Source: Pseudonocardia humida (lineage in GTDB: Bacteria; Actinomycetota; Actinomycetes; Mycobacteriales; Pseudonocardiaceae). Taken from it: DNA of 64,000 nt. The stretch is taken from positions 62,001 through 126,000 of the forward strand of contig NZ_JAGSOV010000020.1 in the NCBI RefSeq assembly GCF_023898865.1, in the 5' to 3' direction. The position numbers and the translations under genes are program-made. Positions within the stretch are counted from its first letter, which is position 1. Every line of letters begins with the position of its first letter. This document shows, piece by piece, positions 43,694-52,326 of this stretch. The notes under the pieces were generated by a model. The model worked only from the letters and a program-made list of their open reading frames with translations. It had not been told where the DNA came from and searched no databases.

Positions 43694-43702
43694 CCTGTCC
43701 GG

Positions 43703-44452
43703 GTGAGCGGTCGGGCGAGGGCATGGGGGATGGCGCGGTCGCTGGGCATGTACTACGGCGTGCCGTTCCGGGCCGGGCGGATGCGCCGGTTCTACTCCCA
43801 CGTCGTCGAGCCCGGCTCGCTGGCCTTCGACGTGGGGGCGCACGCGGGCAACCGGGTCCGGGCCTGGCGCAAGCTGGGCGCCCGGGTGGTCGCCGTCGAG
43901 CCGCAGCCCGACTTCGTCCGGCTGCTCGGCCTGCTCTACGGCCGCGACCCGGGCGTCACGATCGTGCCCGCGGCGCTGGGCCGCACGCCGGGCGAGGCGT
44001 CACTGATGATCAGTGAGCGCACGCCGACGGTGACCACGATGTCGTCGGCGTTCCTCGACGACGTCCGCGAGGACCCCGGCTTCTCCTGGGTGCGCTGGTC
44101 GGAGGGCACGAGCGTCGAGGTGCGGACGATCCAGTCGCTGATCGAGGAGCACGGCGAGCCGGGGTTCGTGAAGGTCGACGTCGAGGGCTACGAGGCCGAG
44201 GTGCTGGGCGGGCTGACCACGCCCGTGCGGGCGCTGTCGTTCGAGTACCTGCCGGCCACCCGCGCCGTCGCCGACGAGTGCCTCGACCGGATCGGCGAGC
44301 TCGGCCGCTACCGCTTCAACCGGGCCACCGGGGAGCAGCACCGGCTGGTCGAGCGCCGCTGGCTCGACGCCGAGGGCATGCGCCGGGTGCTGGCCGACCT
44401 GCCGCCCGACGCCCCCTCCGGCGACGTGTACGCCGTGCGCGTCAGTTCCTGA
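43703..44452 (+). CDS. FkbM-family SAM-dependent methyltransferase
   Basis: A 249-residue methyltransferase. The SAM-binding motif I is SLAFDVGAHAGNRVRAWRK, with VVAVEPQPDFVRLL (acidic end of strand 2), IVPAALGRTPGEASL, and the FkbM-typical EPGFVKVDVEGYEAEVLGGL. It O-methylates an unknown sugar or metabolite. The GTG at 43703 is nine bases after the TetR stop, so they are probably co-transcribed. Confidence 0.88.
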   Translation: MSGRARAWGMARSLGMYYGVPFRAGRMRRFYSHVVEPGSLAFDVGAHAGNRVRAWRKLGARVVAVEPQPDFVRLLGLLYGRDPGVTIVPAALGRTPGEASLMISERTPTVTTMSSAFLDDVREDPGFSWVRWSEGTSVEVRTIQSLIEEHGEPGFVKVDVEGYEAEVLGGLTTPVRALSFEYLPATRAVADECLDRIGELGRYRFNRATGEQHRLVERRWLDAEGMRRVLADLPPDAPSGDVYAVRVSS

Positions 44453-44927
44453 CCTGGGCCTGCGGCTCGTCGCCGGAGCAGGACAGCCGCAGCTCGATCC
44501 GGCGGCCGCCGGCCTCGAACCGGACCCGGCCGCGGTCCTCCTCGGCCTCGTCGTGGATGCGCCAGCCCTGCGCGGGCGAGGCGGTGACGATGTCGACGCC
44601 GCCGTCCACGCAGCGGGCCACGACGGTTCCCCCGTCGGTGGGGAACGCCGTCGGCGCCGGGGGCTGCGCTGTGGAGGGCGCTGTGGACGACCCTGTGGAG
44701 GTCCCTGTGGACGTCCCTGGGGATGGCGCCGTCGTCGGGACCGGGCCTGCGGGGGCACCGGCCGCGGCCAGCCTGCCCTCGACGTCCGCCGGGCTGAGGA
44801 CCTGCTGGTCGGCGCCCACGATGCTCACCCCGATGGCGCTGACCGCGGCCAGGCCCGTCCCGGTGGCCACGACCACGGCCCCGAGCCAGGCCAGGACCCC
44901 GGTGACGGTGCGGGCGGTGGGAGGCAC
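44442..44927 (-). CDS. Membrane-anchored protein with Ser/Thr/Pro linker
   Basis: 161 residues: one N-terminal hydrophobic helix (about 10-36), a Thr/Ser/Gly/Pro linker (about 64-95) and a small exported domain with two Cys (VVARCVDGGVDIVTA and ELRLSCSGDE) that could form a disulfide. The end overlaps the convergent FkbM gene by 11 bp. It is divergent from the two-component regulator at 45029, so it may be part of that regulon. The fold resembles small septum-anchored actinobacterial proteins of unknown function. Confidence 0.6.
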   Translation of the reverse strand: MPPTARTVTGVLAWLGAVVVATGTGLAAVSAIGVSIVGADQQVLSPADVEGRLAAAGAPAGPVPTTAPSPGTSTGTSTGSSTAPSTAQPPAPTAFPTDGGTVVARCVDGGVDIVTASPAQGWRIHDEAEEDRGRVRFEAGGRRIELRLSCSGDEPQAQVRN

Positions 44928-44948
44928 CCGGCCAGCATGCCCGGCCGT

Positions 44949-44957
44949 CCCCTAAGG
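44949..44957. promoter_or_regulatory. CCCCTAAGG element upstream of the response regulator
   Basis: CCCCTAAGG recurs inverted as CCTTAGGGG at 47016-47024, just upstream of the PepSY gene of the same cluster. The extended form CCTTAGGGG(A/T)CG is shared. It is a candidate binding site for the response regulator, placed between it and the divergent membrane-protein gene. Confidence 0.4.
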
Positions 44958-45028
44958 CGCGGCTAACGCAGCGGTAGGGGCGCGCTGCGATCCCCGCGGG
45001 GGCGGGTGCGGTGGCCTACCGTTCGCGC

Positions 45029-45721
45029 GTGGCCCAGGTGCTCCTCGTCGAGGACGACCCGATGATCCGCGCCGCCCTGATGCGCGGGCTCGGCGAGCGC
45101 GGCCACGCCGTCGCGTCCGCGCCGACCGCGCTGACCGGCCTCGGGCAGGCCGTCGCCGACCGGCCCGACCTGGTGGTGCTCGACCTGGGCCTGCCCGACA
45201 TGGACGGCACCACCATGCTGCGGATGCTGCGCGGGGCCAGCCGCGTCCCGGTCATCGTGGCCACCGCCCGCGACGACGAGGCCGAGATCGTCGCGGTGCT
45301 GGACGCGGGCGCGGACGACTACCTGGTCAAGCCGTTCAGCGCGGCCCAGCTCGACGCCCGCATCCGGGCCGTGCTGCGCCGCGGCGCCGTCACCGACGCC
45401 GACCCGGCGGTGGTCGTGGGCGGGCTGCGGATCGACCCGCGGGCCCAGCGCGCCCACCTCGACGGGGTCGAGCTCGAGCTGAGCCCGCGCGAGTTCGCGC
45501 TGCTGCACTACCTGGCGGCGCGGGCGGATCGGGTGGTGAGCAAGCGCGAGCTGCTCACCGAGGTCTGGCAGCTGCCCTACGGCGGCGCCGACAAGACCGT
45601 CGACGTGCACCTGTCGTGGCTGCGCCGCAAGCTCGGCGAGACCGCGCAGGAGCCGCGCTACCTGCACGCCGTGCGCGGGGTCGGGGTCCGGGTGTCGGCC
45701 CCGGACGGGGACGCCCGGTAG
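45029..45721 (+). CDS. OmpR/PhoP-family response regulator
   Basis: A 230-residue regulator. Receiver domain: QVLLVEDDPMIR, phospho-acceptor Asp in LVVLDLGLPDMDG, Thr in VIVATARDD and Lys in YLVKPF. C-terminal winged helix: LSPREFALLHYLAARADRVV, SKRELLTEVW and TVDVHLSWLRRKLGE. The GTG at 45029 puts the receiver at the extreme N-terminus as usual. It is translationally coupled to the sensor kinase (TAGTG). Confidence 0.93.
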   Translation: MAQVLLVEDDPMIRAALMRGLGERGHAVASAPTALTGLGQAVADRPDLVVLDLGLPDMDGTTMLRMLRGASRVPVIVATARDDEAEIVAVLDAGADDYLVKPFSAAQLDARIRAVLRRGAVTDADPAVVVGGLRIDPRAQRAHLDGVELELSPREFALLHYLAARADRVVSKRELLTEVWQLPYGGADKTVDVHLSWLRRKLGETAQEPRYLHAVRGVGVRVSAPDGDAR

Positions 45722-47010
45722 TGCGCAGGCGGCTGCTGGTCCTCGTCGCGGCGACGACGACGATCGTCCTGGTGGCGTTCCTGGTGCCGCTGGCGCTGCT
45801 GCTGCGCACCGTGGCCGCGGAGCGCGCCACCCAGTCGGCCACCGGGGAGGCCCAGGCCCTCATCACCCTGGTGGCCACCACCGACCGCGCCCAGCTCGAC
45901 GCCGCGGTCGTGCAGGTCGACGCCACCTCACCGGCGGACATCAGCGTCCTGCTGCCCGACGGCACCGTGCTCGGCTCGCCCGCCACCCGCACCCCGCTGG
46001 TCGAGCTGGCCGCACGGGGCTTCAGCGCGACCGGCGACGTCGACGGCGGCCGGGAGGTCGTGGTCGCCGTGGCCAGCGGCACCGGCACCCGCGCGGTGGC
46101 CAGGGCGTTCATCCCCGACGAGCAGCTCGGGGCCGGGGTCGCACAGTCCTGGCTACTGCTGGCCGGGCTGGCCGTCGGGCTGCTGACGATCAGCCTGGTG
46201 GTGGCCGACCGGCTGGGCCGCAGGCTGGTGCGGGCCACGACGGAGCTGGCCGCGGTCTCGCACCGGCTCGCCGGCGGCGACCTGGCGGCCAGGGCCGCGA
46301 CCGACGGCCCCGGCGAGCTCGGCGTGGTCGCCGGCGCGCTCAACGGGCTGGCCGGGCGGATCGTGGAGCTGCTGCGCGAGGAGCGCGAGACCGTCGCCGA
46401 CCTGGCCCACCGCGTGCGCACCCCGCTGACCGCGCTGCGGCTGGAGGCCGAGGCGCTGGCCGACCCGGACGAGGCCGCCCGCGTCGGCGCCGGCGTCGAC
46501 GGCGTGCAGCGGGCCGTCACCCGGGCCATCGAGCAGGCCCGCCGCCGCGGCTCCGGGCCCGGCCCGGAGTCCGCGGCCTGCGACGCGGCCGTCGCCGTCC
46601 GGGAGCGCACCGCGTTCTGGTCCGTGCTGGCCGAGGACACCGACCGGGAGGTGGCCGTGCGGGTGGCCGACGGACCGCTGCCGGTCGGCATCGGCCGGGC
46701 CGACCTGGACGCCGCCGTCGACGCGCTGCTGGGCAACGTCTTCGCGCACACCCCCGACGGCACCGCCCTGGAGGTCGCGCTGGTGCCCGCGGGGGGCGGC
46801 GGCGCCGTGCTGACGGTCGGCGACGCCGGCCCCGGCCTGCCCTCCGGCCCCGCCCCGCGCCGCGGGGCCAGCGGCGCGGGCTCGTCCGGGCTGGGCATGG
46901 ACATCGCCCGGCGGGCCGCCGAGCGGGCGGGCGGGCGGCTGGAGCTGGGGCGCTCGCCGCTCGGGGGGCTGCAGGTCGTGCTGCACCTGGGCCCTCCCCG
47001 GCGGCCATAG
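45721..47010 (+). CDS. Sensor histidine kinase
   Basis: A 429-residue kinase: two membrane helices (about 5-27 and 142-164) enclosing an extracytoplasmic sensor of about 115 residues, HAMP (about 165-218), HisKA with LAHRVRTPLTALR (His near residue 230; Arg replaces the usual Glu of HELRTP) and a HATPase domain (LLGNVFAHTPDG, VGDAGPGLP, GSSGLGMDIARR). It partners the upstream regulator, and the start GTG 45721 overlaps its stop. The PepSY protein downstream is a likely target or accessory sensor. Confidence 0.92.
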   Translation: MRRRLLVLVAATTTIVLVAFLVPLALLLRTVAAERATQSATGEAQALITLVATTDRAQLDAAVVQVDATSPADISVLLPDGTVLGSPATRTPLVELAARGFSATGDVDGGREVVVAVASGTGTRAVARAFIPDEQLGAGVAQSWLLLAGLAVGLLTISLVVADRLGRRLVRATTELAAVSHRLAGGDLAARAATDGPGELGVVAGALNGLAGRIVELLREERETVADLAHRVRTPLTALRLEAEALADPDEAARVGAGVDGVQRAVTRAIEQARRRGSGPGPESAACDAAVAVRERTAFWSVLAEDTDREVAVRVADGPLPVGIGRADLDAAVDALLGNVFAHTPDGTALEVALVPAGGGGAVLTVGDAGPGLPSGPAPRRGASGAGSSGLGMDIARRAAERAGGRLELGRSPLGGLQVVLHLGPPRRP

Positions 47011-47015
47011 CCGGT

Positions 47016-47024
47016 CCTTAGGGG
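47016..47024. promoter_or_regulatory. CCTTAGGGG element upstream of the PepSY gene
   Basis: Inverted copy of the element at 44949-44957, located 74 bp before the PepSY-gene start and 6 bp after the kinase stop. It suggests that the response regulator also activates the PepSY gene. Confidence 0.4.
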
Positions 47025-47097
47025 TCGTGCAGCGCGCGGATAGCCGGCCGTCGACGAGCGTGGATCCCGTCCGCGACAGACCGGAGAGGACCCCACC

Positions 47098-47736
47098 GTG
47101 AGCATCCGAGACTTCGCCACCACCGCCGGGATCGCCGCCGCCACCCTGATCGCGGCGGGCGGCGTCGCCTTCGCCCTCGGCACGACCGACGTGCCCACCA
47201 TGATCACCCAGCCGGCCTCGGTCACCACCGACGCCGCGGCCCCGACCACGACGAGCTCGCCACCCACCACCTCCGATCCCAGCCGGACCGCCGTGCCCGT
47301 CGAGGAGGCCAGGGTGATCGCGGTCGCCGAGGTCGGCGGCGGGGAGGTCACGAAGATCGAGAACGAGATCGAGCACGGCAGGCTGGAGTGGAAGGTCGAG
47401 GTCGTCCGCGACGGTGTCGCGCACGACGTGCGGGTGGACGCCGAGTCGGGCGCCGTCACCCGCCACGACACCGACGGCTCGCCGAGCACCGCGACCAGCG
47501 CGCCGAGCGCCCCGCCCGTCACGGTCGTGCCCGCCCCGGGCGCCGCCGCCCCGGCCCCGCCGACCGTCGACGACCACCGCCGCAACCGCGGCGGCGACGA
47601 CCGGCGCGGTGACGACCACGGCGGCCGCCACGGCGGCGACGACCGGGACGACGACCGGGACGACGACCGCAGAGGGCACGGCCGCGGTGGGGACGACGAC
47701 CGGGACGACGACCACGGCGGCCGCGGCCGCGGCTGA
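47098..47736 (+). CDS. PepSY-domain membrane protein with charged His/Asp/Arg tail
   Basis: 212 residues: N-terminal hydrophobic helix or signal (about 8-28), Thr/Ser/Pro linker, one PepSY domain (about 66-122: VEEARVIAVAEVGGGEVTKI, EWKVEVVRDGVAHDVRVD, GAVTRHD), Pro/Ala linker, and a 55-residue tail of repeated DDRDDDR, GGDD, RGHGRGG. PepSY domains bind or inhibit proteases and recur beside two-component systems. The tail could bind metal ions. GTG 47098 follows a GGAGAGGA site. Confidence 0.85.
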   Translation: MSIRDFATTAGIAAATLIAAGGVAFALGTTDVPTMITQPASVTTDAAAPTTTSSPPTTSDPSRTAVPVEEARVIAVAEVGGGEVTKIENEIEHGRLEWKVEVVRDGVAHDVRVDAESGAVTRHDTDGSPSTATSAPSAPPVTVVPAPGAAAPAPPTVDDHRRNRGGDDRRGDDHGGRHGGDDRDDDRDDDRRGHGRGGDDDRDDDHGGRGRG

Positions 47737-47800
47737 TCGCTGCGCCCTCACGACACCCCGTCCCTCGGGTCGCCCGCCGCCCCGGTGACCGCCCGCGGGA

Positions 47801-47855
47801 TGACAGGAAAGCCACGTTCAGGACCGAATCCGTCCGGAACGTGGCTTTCCTGTCA
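47801..47855. terminator. 19-bp perfect hairpin (CAGGAAAG repeat family)
   Basis: TGACAGGAAAGCCACGTTC (47801-47819) pairs exactly with 47837-47855 around a 17-nt loop, downstream of the PepSY gene. It is a variant (CAGGAAAGCCAC) of the repeat at 18092, 20241 and 35009. Confidence 0.8.
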
Positions 47856-47930
47856 CCGGGGCCGGGCGAGCAGGGGTGGGCGGACCCGCGTGGGCGATCT
47901 AGCCTCGGGGCGAGCGCTCCGGGAGGGGAC

Positions 47931-48644
47931 ATGACGGGAACCGCACCCACCACCGCCGACGAGGACGCCCGCGCCCGCAGCCTGGTCGAGGCCGAGGAGA
48001 AGGCGGTCGCGCTGTTCGACGAGGTCGTCGCGCGCGGGCTGATCGCCCCGGGGGCGGCCGAGTCGGCGGTCAGCCGGCAGGTGCGCGACCTGGGTGCCGA
48101 GCTGTTCGGCACCGACCGGCACTGGCACAAGCGGATCGTCCGGTCCGGGCCGAACACGCTGGAGCCGTACCGGGAGAACCCGCCGGACCGGCACATCGAG
48201 GCCGACGACATCGTCTTCCTCGACCTCGGCCCGATCTTCAGCGAGTGGGAGGCCGACTTCGGCCGCACCTACGTCCTGGGCGACGACCCGGTCAAGCAGC
48301 GCCTGCGCGACGACCTGGAGCCGATCTGGCTGGCCGGGCGCGAGCACTTCGAGGCCCACCCCGACATCAGCGGAGCCGAGCTGTACGCGCACGTCGTGGG
48401 CCTGGCCGCGGCGGCGGGCTGGGAGTTCGGCGGCGCGCACAGCGGGCACCTGGTCGGCGAGTTCCCGCACGAGTGGATCGACGGCGAGCGCATCGAGAGC
48501 TACATCGCCCCCGGCAGCGACCACCCGATGCGCCGCACCGACGCGGCCGGTCGGCGGGCGCACTGGATCCTGGAGGTCCACCTGGTCGACCGGGAGCGGC
48601 GGATCGGCGGATTCTTCGAGCAGCTGCTCAGCGTCCGGCGCTGA
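47931..48644 (+). CDS. M24-family metallopeptidase (aminopeptidase P-like)
   Basis: A 237-residue pita-bread-fold protein. Candidate metal ligands in order: Asp in DIVFLDLGPIF, Asp in EADFGRTY, His in GGAHSGHLVGEFPHE, Glu in HWILEVHLVD. The last canonical Glu is less clear, so activity is likely but not certain. It lacks the N-terminal domain of true prolidases. ATG 47931 has a GGAGGGG site. Resembles actinobacterial M24 proteins of unknown substrate. Confidence 0.82.
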   Translation: MTGTAPTTADEDARARSLVEAEEKAVALFDEVVARGLIAPGAAESAVSRQVRDLGAELFGTDRHWHKRIVRSGPNTLEPYRENPPDRHIEADDIVFLDLGPIFSEWEADFGRTYVLGDDPVKQRLRDDLEPIWLAGREHFEAHPDISGAELYAHVVGLAAAAGWEFGGAHSGHLVGEFPHEWIDGERIESYIAPGSDHPMRRTDAAGRRAHWILEVHLVDRERRIGGFFEQLLSVRR

Positions 48645-48675
48645 CCGCCGCCGCGGCTCTGCCACGATGCGCGGC

Positions 48676-49008
48676 ATGCCGATCACCGAGCTGCACCTGC
48701 TCGGCCAGGCACACCGGGGGTGGTTCGAGTCCTGGGAGCGCGACCTGCCGGCCGCGCTGACCGACGGGCCGCGCCAGGCGGCCCGGGCCGTCGAAGGGCT
48801 CTCCGCCGTCGGCGACAGCGACCGGTTCCTGCTGCTGGTCACGCACGGGAACCCGATCCGCTGGTTCGCCGCGGCCGCGCTGGGCGCGCCGGCGCACGCG
48901 TGGCTGTCCCTGCAGGACGACAACGCGGCGCTCACCGTGCTGCGCTACCGCGGCGACCGCGGCCCCGTGCTGGTCCGCTACAACGACGCCGGCCACCTCC
49001 CCGTGTGA
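48676..49008 (+). pseudogene. Degenerate/truncated histidine phosphatase
   Basis: A 110-residue frame that resembles a phosphoglycerate-mutase-type histidine phosphatase with its middle removed. The start ITELHLLGQAHRGW aligns with the LxLxRHGxxxxN catalytic motif, but RHG is replaced by GQA. The end LLLVTHGNPIRWFAAAALGA keeps the second catalytic His region. Normal family members are about 190-230 residues. With the phospho-acceptor His gone it cannot act as a phosphatase. An upstream ATG at 48667 is also possible. Confidence 0.6.
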
Positions 49009-49021
49009 CCGGCGGGGTCGG

Positions 49022-49633
49022 TCAGCGGCTCTGCAGCGCGTCCAGCGCGACGGCCATCGAGGCGGCGACCCGGAAGTCCAGCCGCGGGTCGGAGACCGTG
49101 ATGAGGTAGCGGTCGCGGAGGGACTTGATCCGCTCGCTGGTCATCACGTGGTTGCCGGTCTGCTGGTCGTAGAAGTCGAAGTGGAAGACGAACGGCACCC
49201 AGATGTCGCCGAGGTAGGGGATGAGGTCCCAGACGCGGCGCAGGATGGCGATCCCGGGGCGGCGCTCCTGGCCCACGGCGTGCAGGCCGCCGGGGCCCTG
49301 CAGCTCCCAGGTGGAGCGCAGCAGGCTCTTGCCGAACTGCTTCTTGAAGTAGCCGAGCGGGCGGCCGTGCTCGTCGTAGACGTCGTGCTCGGCGTGCACG
49401 TCCAGGCGCTGGCGGGCGCGGAAGGAGAAGACCTGGCGGGTCATCGACTCGTCGGCGAAGAACCGGACCTCTTCTTTGATCTTCATCCGCTTCTGCTGGG
49501 CGAACGCCAGCAGCGGGCCTTCGCTGCCGTCGGGGTTCGCGCCGAGCACCTGGTAGCGGTTGACCATCACGGTGATCTTCTGGCGGACGTAGAAGCGGTT
49601 GGCGGGCGTCGTCACAGGCGCTGACTCTGGCAC
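49022..49633 (-). CDS. LURP-one-related / scramblase-like protein
   Basis: A 203-residue protein of the tubby-like LURP-one/phospholipid scramblase superfamily: NRFYVRQKITVMVNRYQVL, DEHGRPLGYFKKQFGKSLLR and WVPFVFHFDFYDQQTGNHVM are typical. Bacterial members are usually about this long, but their role is unknown. The start may be GTG 49633 or GTG 49615 (six codons later). Neither has a clear ribosome-binding site. Confidence 0.8.
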   Translation of the reverse strand: MPESAPVTTPANRFYVRQKITVMVNRYQVLGANPDGSEGPLLAFAQQKRMKIKEEVRFFADESMTRQVFSFRARQRLDVHAEHDVYDEHGRPLGYFKKQFGKSLLRSTWELQGPGGLHAVGQERRPGIAILRRVWDLIPYLGDIWVPFVFHFDFYDQQTGNHVMTSERIKSLRDRYLITVSDPRLDFRVAASMAVALDALQSR

Positions 49634-49747
49634 GACCCGCGACCGGCCGGCAGACCGGTTCTCGCCGAAAGCCCCAGCGCCGCGGGCGTCTCACGGCGAA
49701 AGCGGCATTCCGGGCTAGGGTGGCGCATTCGAGTTCCGGGAGGCACT

Positions 49748-50107
49748 GTGCGACGCGCCTACGCCCACCGCGCCGCCGTCGAACTCGACCCGGCCGGCGA
49801 CGACCGCGCCCCCGGCGCCGCGGTCACCGCCGAGCTGTGCGGGCACTGGGAGCACGAGCCGCCGTGCCCCGTCGCGGCGCACCACACCCGCGCCGAGCGC
49901 CGCGGCGACGTCGTCGACCTGCGCGTGCTGTTCGCCGCCGAGCCCGAGCGGGAGGCCGAGGTCCGCACCCGCATCGAGCTGGCCCTGCGCGCGGGCGCGC
50001 TGACCGGCCCGGGCGGCGCGACCACCCGGTGGCGGCTGCGCGAGGTCGGGCCGGCCGTCGTCGCCGACGCGGAGGCCGACCACGCCGAGCGGCTCACCCG
50101 GTCGTAG
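49748..50107 (+). CDS. Conserved hypothetical protein with a Cys/His cluster
   Basis: A 119-residue protein of unrecognised family. A distinctive segment LCGHWEHEPPCPVAAHH has two Cys and four His and could bind a metal. The rest is predicted alpha/beta with DLRVLFAAEPEREAEVRTRI. GTG 49748 follows a GGGAGG site. It is convergent with rtcB, ending 31 bp from the rtcB stop. A functional link to RNA repair is possible but not shown. Confidence 0.6.
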   Translation: MRRAYAHRAAVELDPAGDDRAPGAAVTAELCGHWEHEPPCPVAAHHTRAERRGDVVDLRVLFAAEPEREAEVRTRIELALRAGALTGPGGATTRWRLREVGPAVVADAEADHAERLTRS

Positions 50108-50137
50108 TCGGCCCACCGCCGCTGTCCGGGCCCGCCC

Positions 50138-51346
50138 TCAGCCCTTCACGCACAGGATCGTGCGCAGCCGGGCGACCACGTCGACCAGGTCGTCCTGCTG
50201 GGCCATCACCGCGTCCAGGTCCTTGTAGGCGCCCGGGATCTCGTCGACGACCCCGCTGTCCTTGCGGCACTCCACGCCCTCGGTCTGGGCCTGCAGGTCG
50301 GCGACCGAGAACAGCTTGCGCGCCGCGTTGCGCGACATCTTCCGCCCGGCACCGTGGCTCGCCGACCGGTACGCGGCGTCGTTCTCCTTGCCGCGCACGA
50401 TGTACGAGCCGGTGCCCATCGACCCCGGGATGATGCCCATCCGCCCGCCGGCCGTGGAGATCGCGCCCTTGCGGGTGACGATCAGGTCGAGGCCGTCGTA
50501 GGTCTCCTCCGAGACGTAGTTGTGGTGGCAGGAGATCTCCTCGCCGTACGCCACGTCCCGGCCCAGCGCCTTGGCCAGCGCCGCCTTGGCCAGCTCCATC
50601 ATCACCCGGCGGTTGAGCCGCGCGTACTCCTGCGCCCAGTACAGGTCGTTGCGGTACGCGACCATCTCCGGCGTGCCGTTGAGGAACACGGCGAGGTCGC
50701 GGTCGGGCAGGTCCGCGTTGTGCGGCAGCCCCTTGGCCGCCTCGATGTGCAGGTCGGCCAGGACCTTGCCGATGTTGCGCGACCCGGAGTGCAGCATCAG
50801 CCACGCGCGGTCGTCGCCGTCCAGGCAGACCTCGACGAAGTGGTTGCCGCCGCCCAGGGTGCCCAGCTGCTGGTGCGCCCGGGTGCGCAGCTTGCCCGCC
50901 GTGGTCCAGGACGCGCGGTCGATCGCGTCGAGGGTGTCGAACCGGCCCCAGAACGCCGTCCAGTCGGTCTCCGCGCGCATGCCGATGCGGTCGAGGTCGG
51001 CGCCGTGCTGGTGCAGGCCCCGCCCGACCGGCAGGTCGCGCTCGATCTGCGCGCGCACGGCGGCCAGCGAGTCGGGCAGGTCGGACGCGGTGAGCCCGGT
51101 GCGCACCGCGCTCATGCCGCAGCCGAGGTCGACGCCGACAGCGCCCGGCGACACCGCGTCGCGCATCGCGATCACCGAGCCGACGGTGGCGCCGTAGCCC
51201 TGGTGGCAGTCGGGCATGACGGCGACGCCGTGGGTCCACGGCAGGTCGGCGCAGTTGCGCAGCTGGCGCATCGCGCCGCCCTCGGTCTCGGCGGGGTCCA
51301 GCCACATGCGGATCGGCGCGGCGGAGTCGGTCAGGGTGGTGTGCAC
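50138..51346 (-). CDS. rtcB: RtcB-type RNA-splicing ligase
   Basis: A 402-residue RtcB ligase that joins 2',3'-cyclic-phosphate or 3'-phosphate RNA ends to 5'-OH ends using GTP and Mn2+. Metal-binding Cys/Asp in GVDLGCGMSAV and His residues in LGTLGGGNHFVEV and LHSGSRNIG are present. The guanylylated His is expected in SHGAGRKMSR. MPDCHQGYG is the N-terminal signature. GTG 51346 has an AAGGAGG site. No archease or RtcA gene is nearby. Confidence 0.95.
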   Translation of the reverse strand: MHTTLTDSAAPIRMWLDPAETEGGAMRQLRNCADLPWTHGVAVMPDCHQGYGATVGSVIAMRDAVSPGAVGVDLGCGMSAVRTGLTASDLPDSLAAVRAQIERDLPVGRGLHQHGADLDRIGMRAETDWTAFWGRFDTLDAIDRASWTTAGKLRTRAHQQLGTLGGGNHFVEVCLDGDDRAWLMLHSGSRNIGKVLADLHIEAAKGLPHNADLPDRDLAVFLNGTPEMVAYRNDLYWAQEYARLNRRVMMELAKAALAKALGRDVAYGEEISCHHNYVSEETYDGLDLIVTRKGAISTAGGRMGIIPGSMGTGSYIVRGKENDAAYRSASHGAGRKMSRNAARKLFSVADLQAQTEGVECRKDSGVVDEIPGAYKDLDAVMAQQDDLVDVVARLRTILCVKG

Positions 51347-51442
51347 GGCGCCTCCTTCGGCTGCCCGTCGGTACGGTCCCGAGTCTGATCCACAGCCGCC
51401 CGGCTGTCCTCCGCATTCCACCGTTCCCCGTCGGTCGGCGCC

Positions 51443-51472
51443 TTGACAGGCAAGTGGTTACTTGCATATAAA
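51443..51472 (+). promoter_or_regulatory. Promoter with ArsR operator in the spacer
   Basis: TTGACA (51443-51448) and TATAAA (51467-51472) form a near-consensus promoter with 18-bp spacing. The spacer holds the inverted repeat GCAAGT-GGTT-ACTTGC (51450-51465). The GTG start of arsR begins 6 bp after the -10, so the transcript is leaderless. A repressor on this palindrome would block polymerase directly. Confidence 0.75.
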
Positions 51473-51478
51473 TCACCC

Positions 51479-51760
51479 GTGGACGCCGCGGAGCTGTTCA
51501 AGGCACTCAGTGACCCGACGCGGCGCACGATCCTCGACGAGCTCCAGCGGTCCGACGGCCAGACGCTCTTCGAGATCTGCGGTCGCCTGATCATGAAGCA
51601 CGGCCTGAGCTCGTCCCGGCAGGCCATCTCCCAGCACCTCGCGGTGCTGGAGGAGGCCGGTCTGGTCACCACCCGGCGCGAGGGCCGGTACAAGTTCCAC
51701 CACCTCGACACGAGCCCACTGCGCTCGATCGTCGAGCGGTGGCCCATCAACGACGACTGA
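51479..51760 (+). CDS. ArsR-family transcriptional repressor
   Basis: A 93-residue regulator: AELFKALSDPTRRTILDELQ, SSRQAISQHLAVLEEAGLV and a wing TTRREGRYKFHHL. There is no metal-binding CxC motif, so it belongs to the non-metal ArsR group often paired with VOC or SRPBCC enzymes. GTG 51479 is at the predicted transcription start; the frame is open to the -35 but that region is promoter. It is followed after 4 bp by a VOC gene in the same operon. Confidence 0.9.
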   Translation: MDAAELFKALSDPTRRTILDELQRSDGQTLFEICGRLIMKHGLSSSRQAISQHLAVLEEAGLVTTRREGRYKFHHLDTSPLRSIVERWPINDD

Positions 51761-51764
51761 CGGA

Positions 51765-52160
<396 letters not shown>

Positions 52161-52326
52161 CCGCTCCGGAGAAGATCCGCTCGAAGACCGCGGGGCCGGC
52201 CCGGATGCGCTCGGTGATCCCGGCCGCCGCGGCCGGCGTGGGGACGGCCGCGAACCACGGGCGGCCGCGGTGCCGCGCCAGGTGAGGTGGTCGTAGGTCC
52301 GGCATGCCGCGCGTAGGGTCGACCAC

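Noticed and set aside
52161..52326. Possible coding remnant on the minus strand (GITERIRAGPAVFERI)
   Set aside because: Too short and no family can be named; reads as coding-like only because of high GC.
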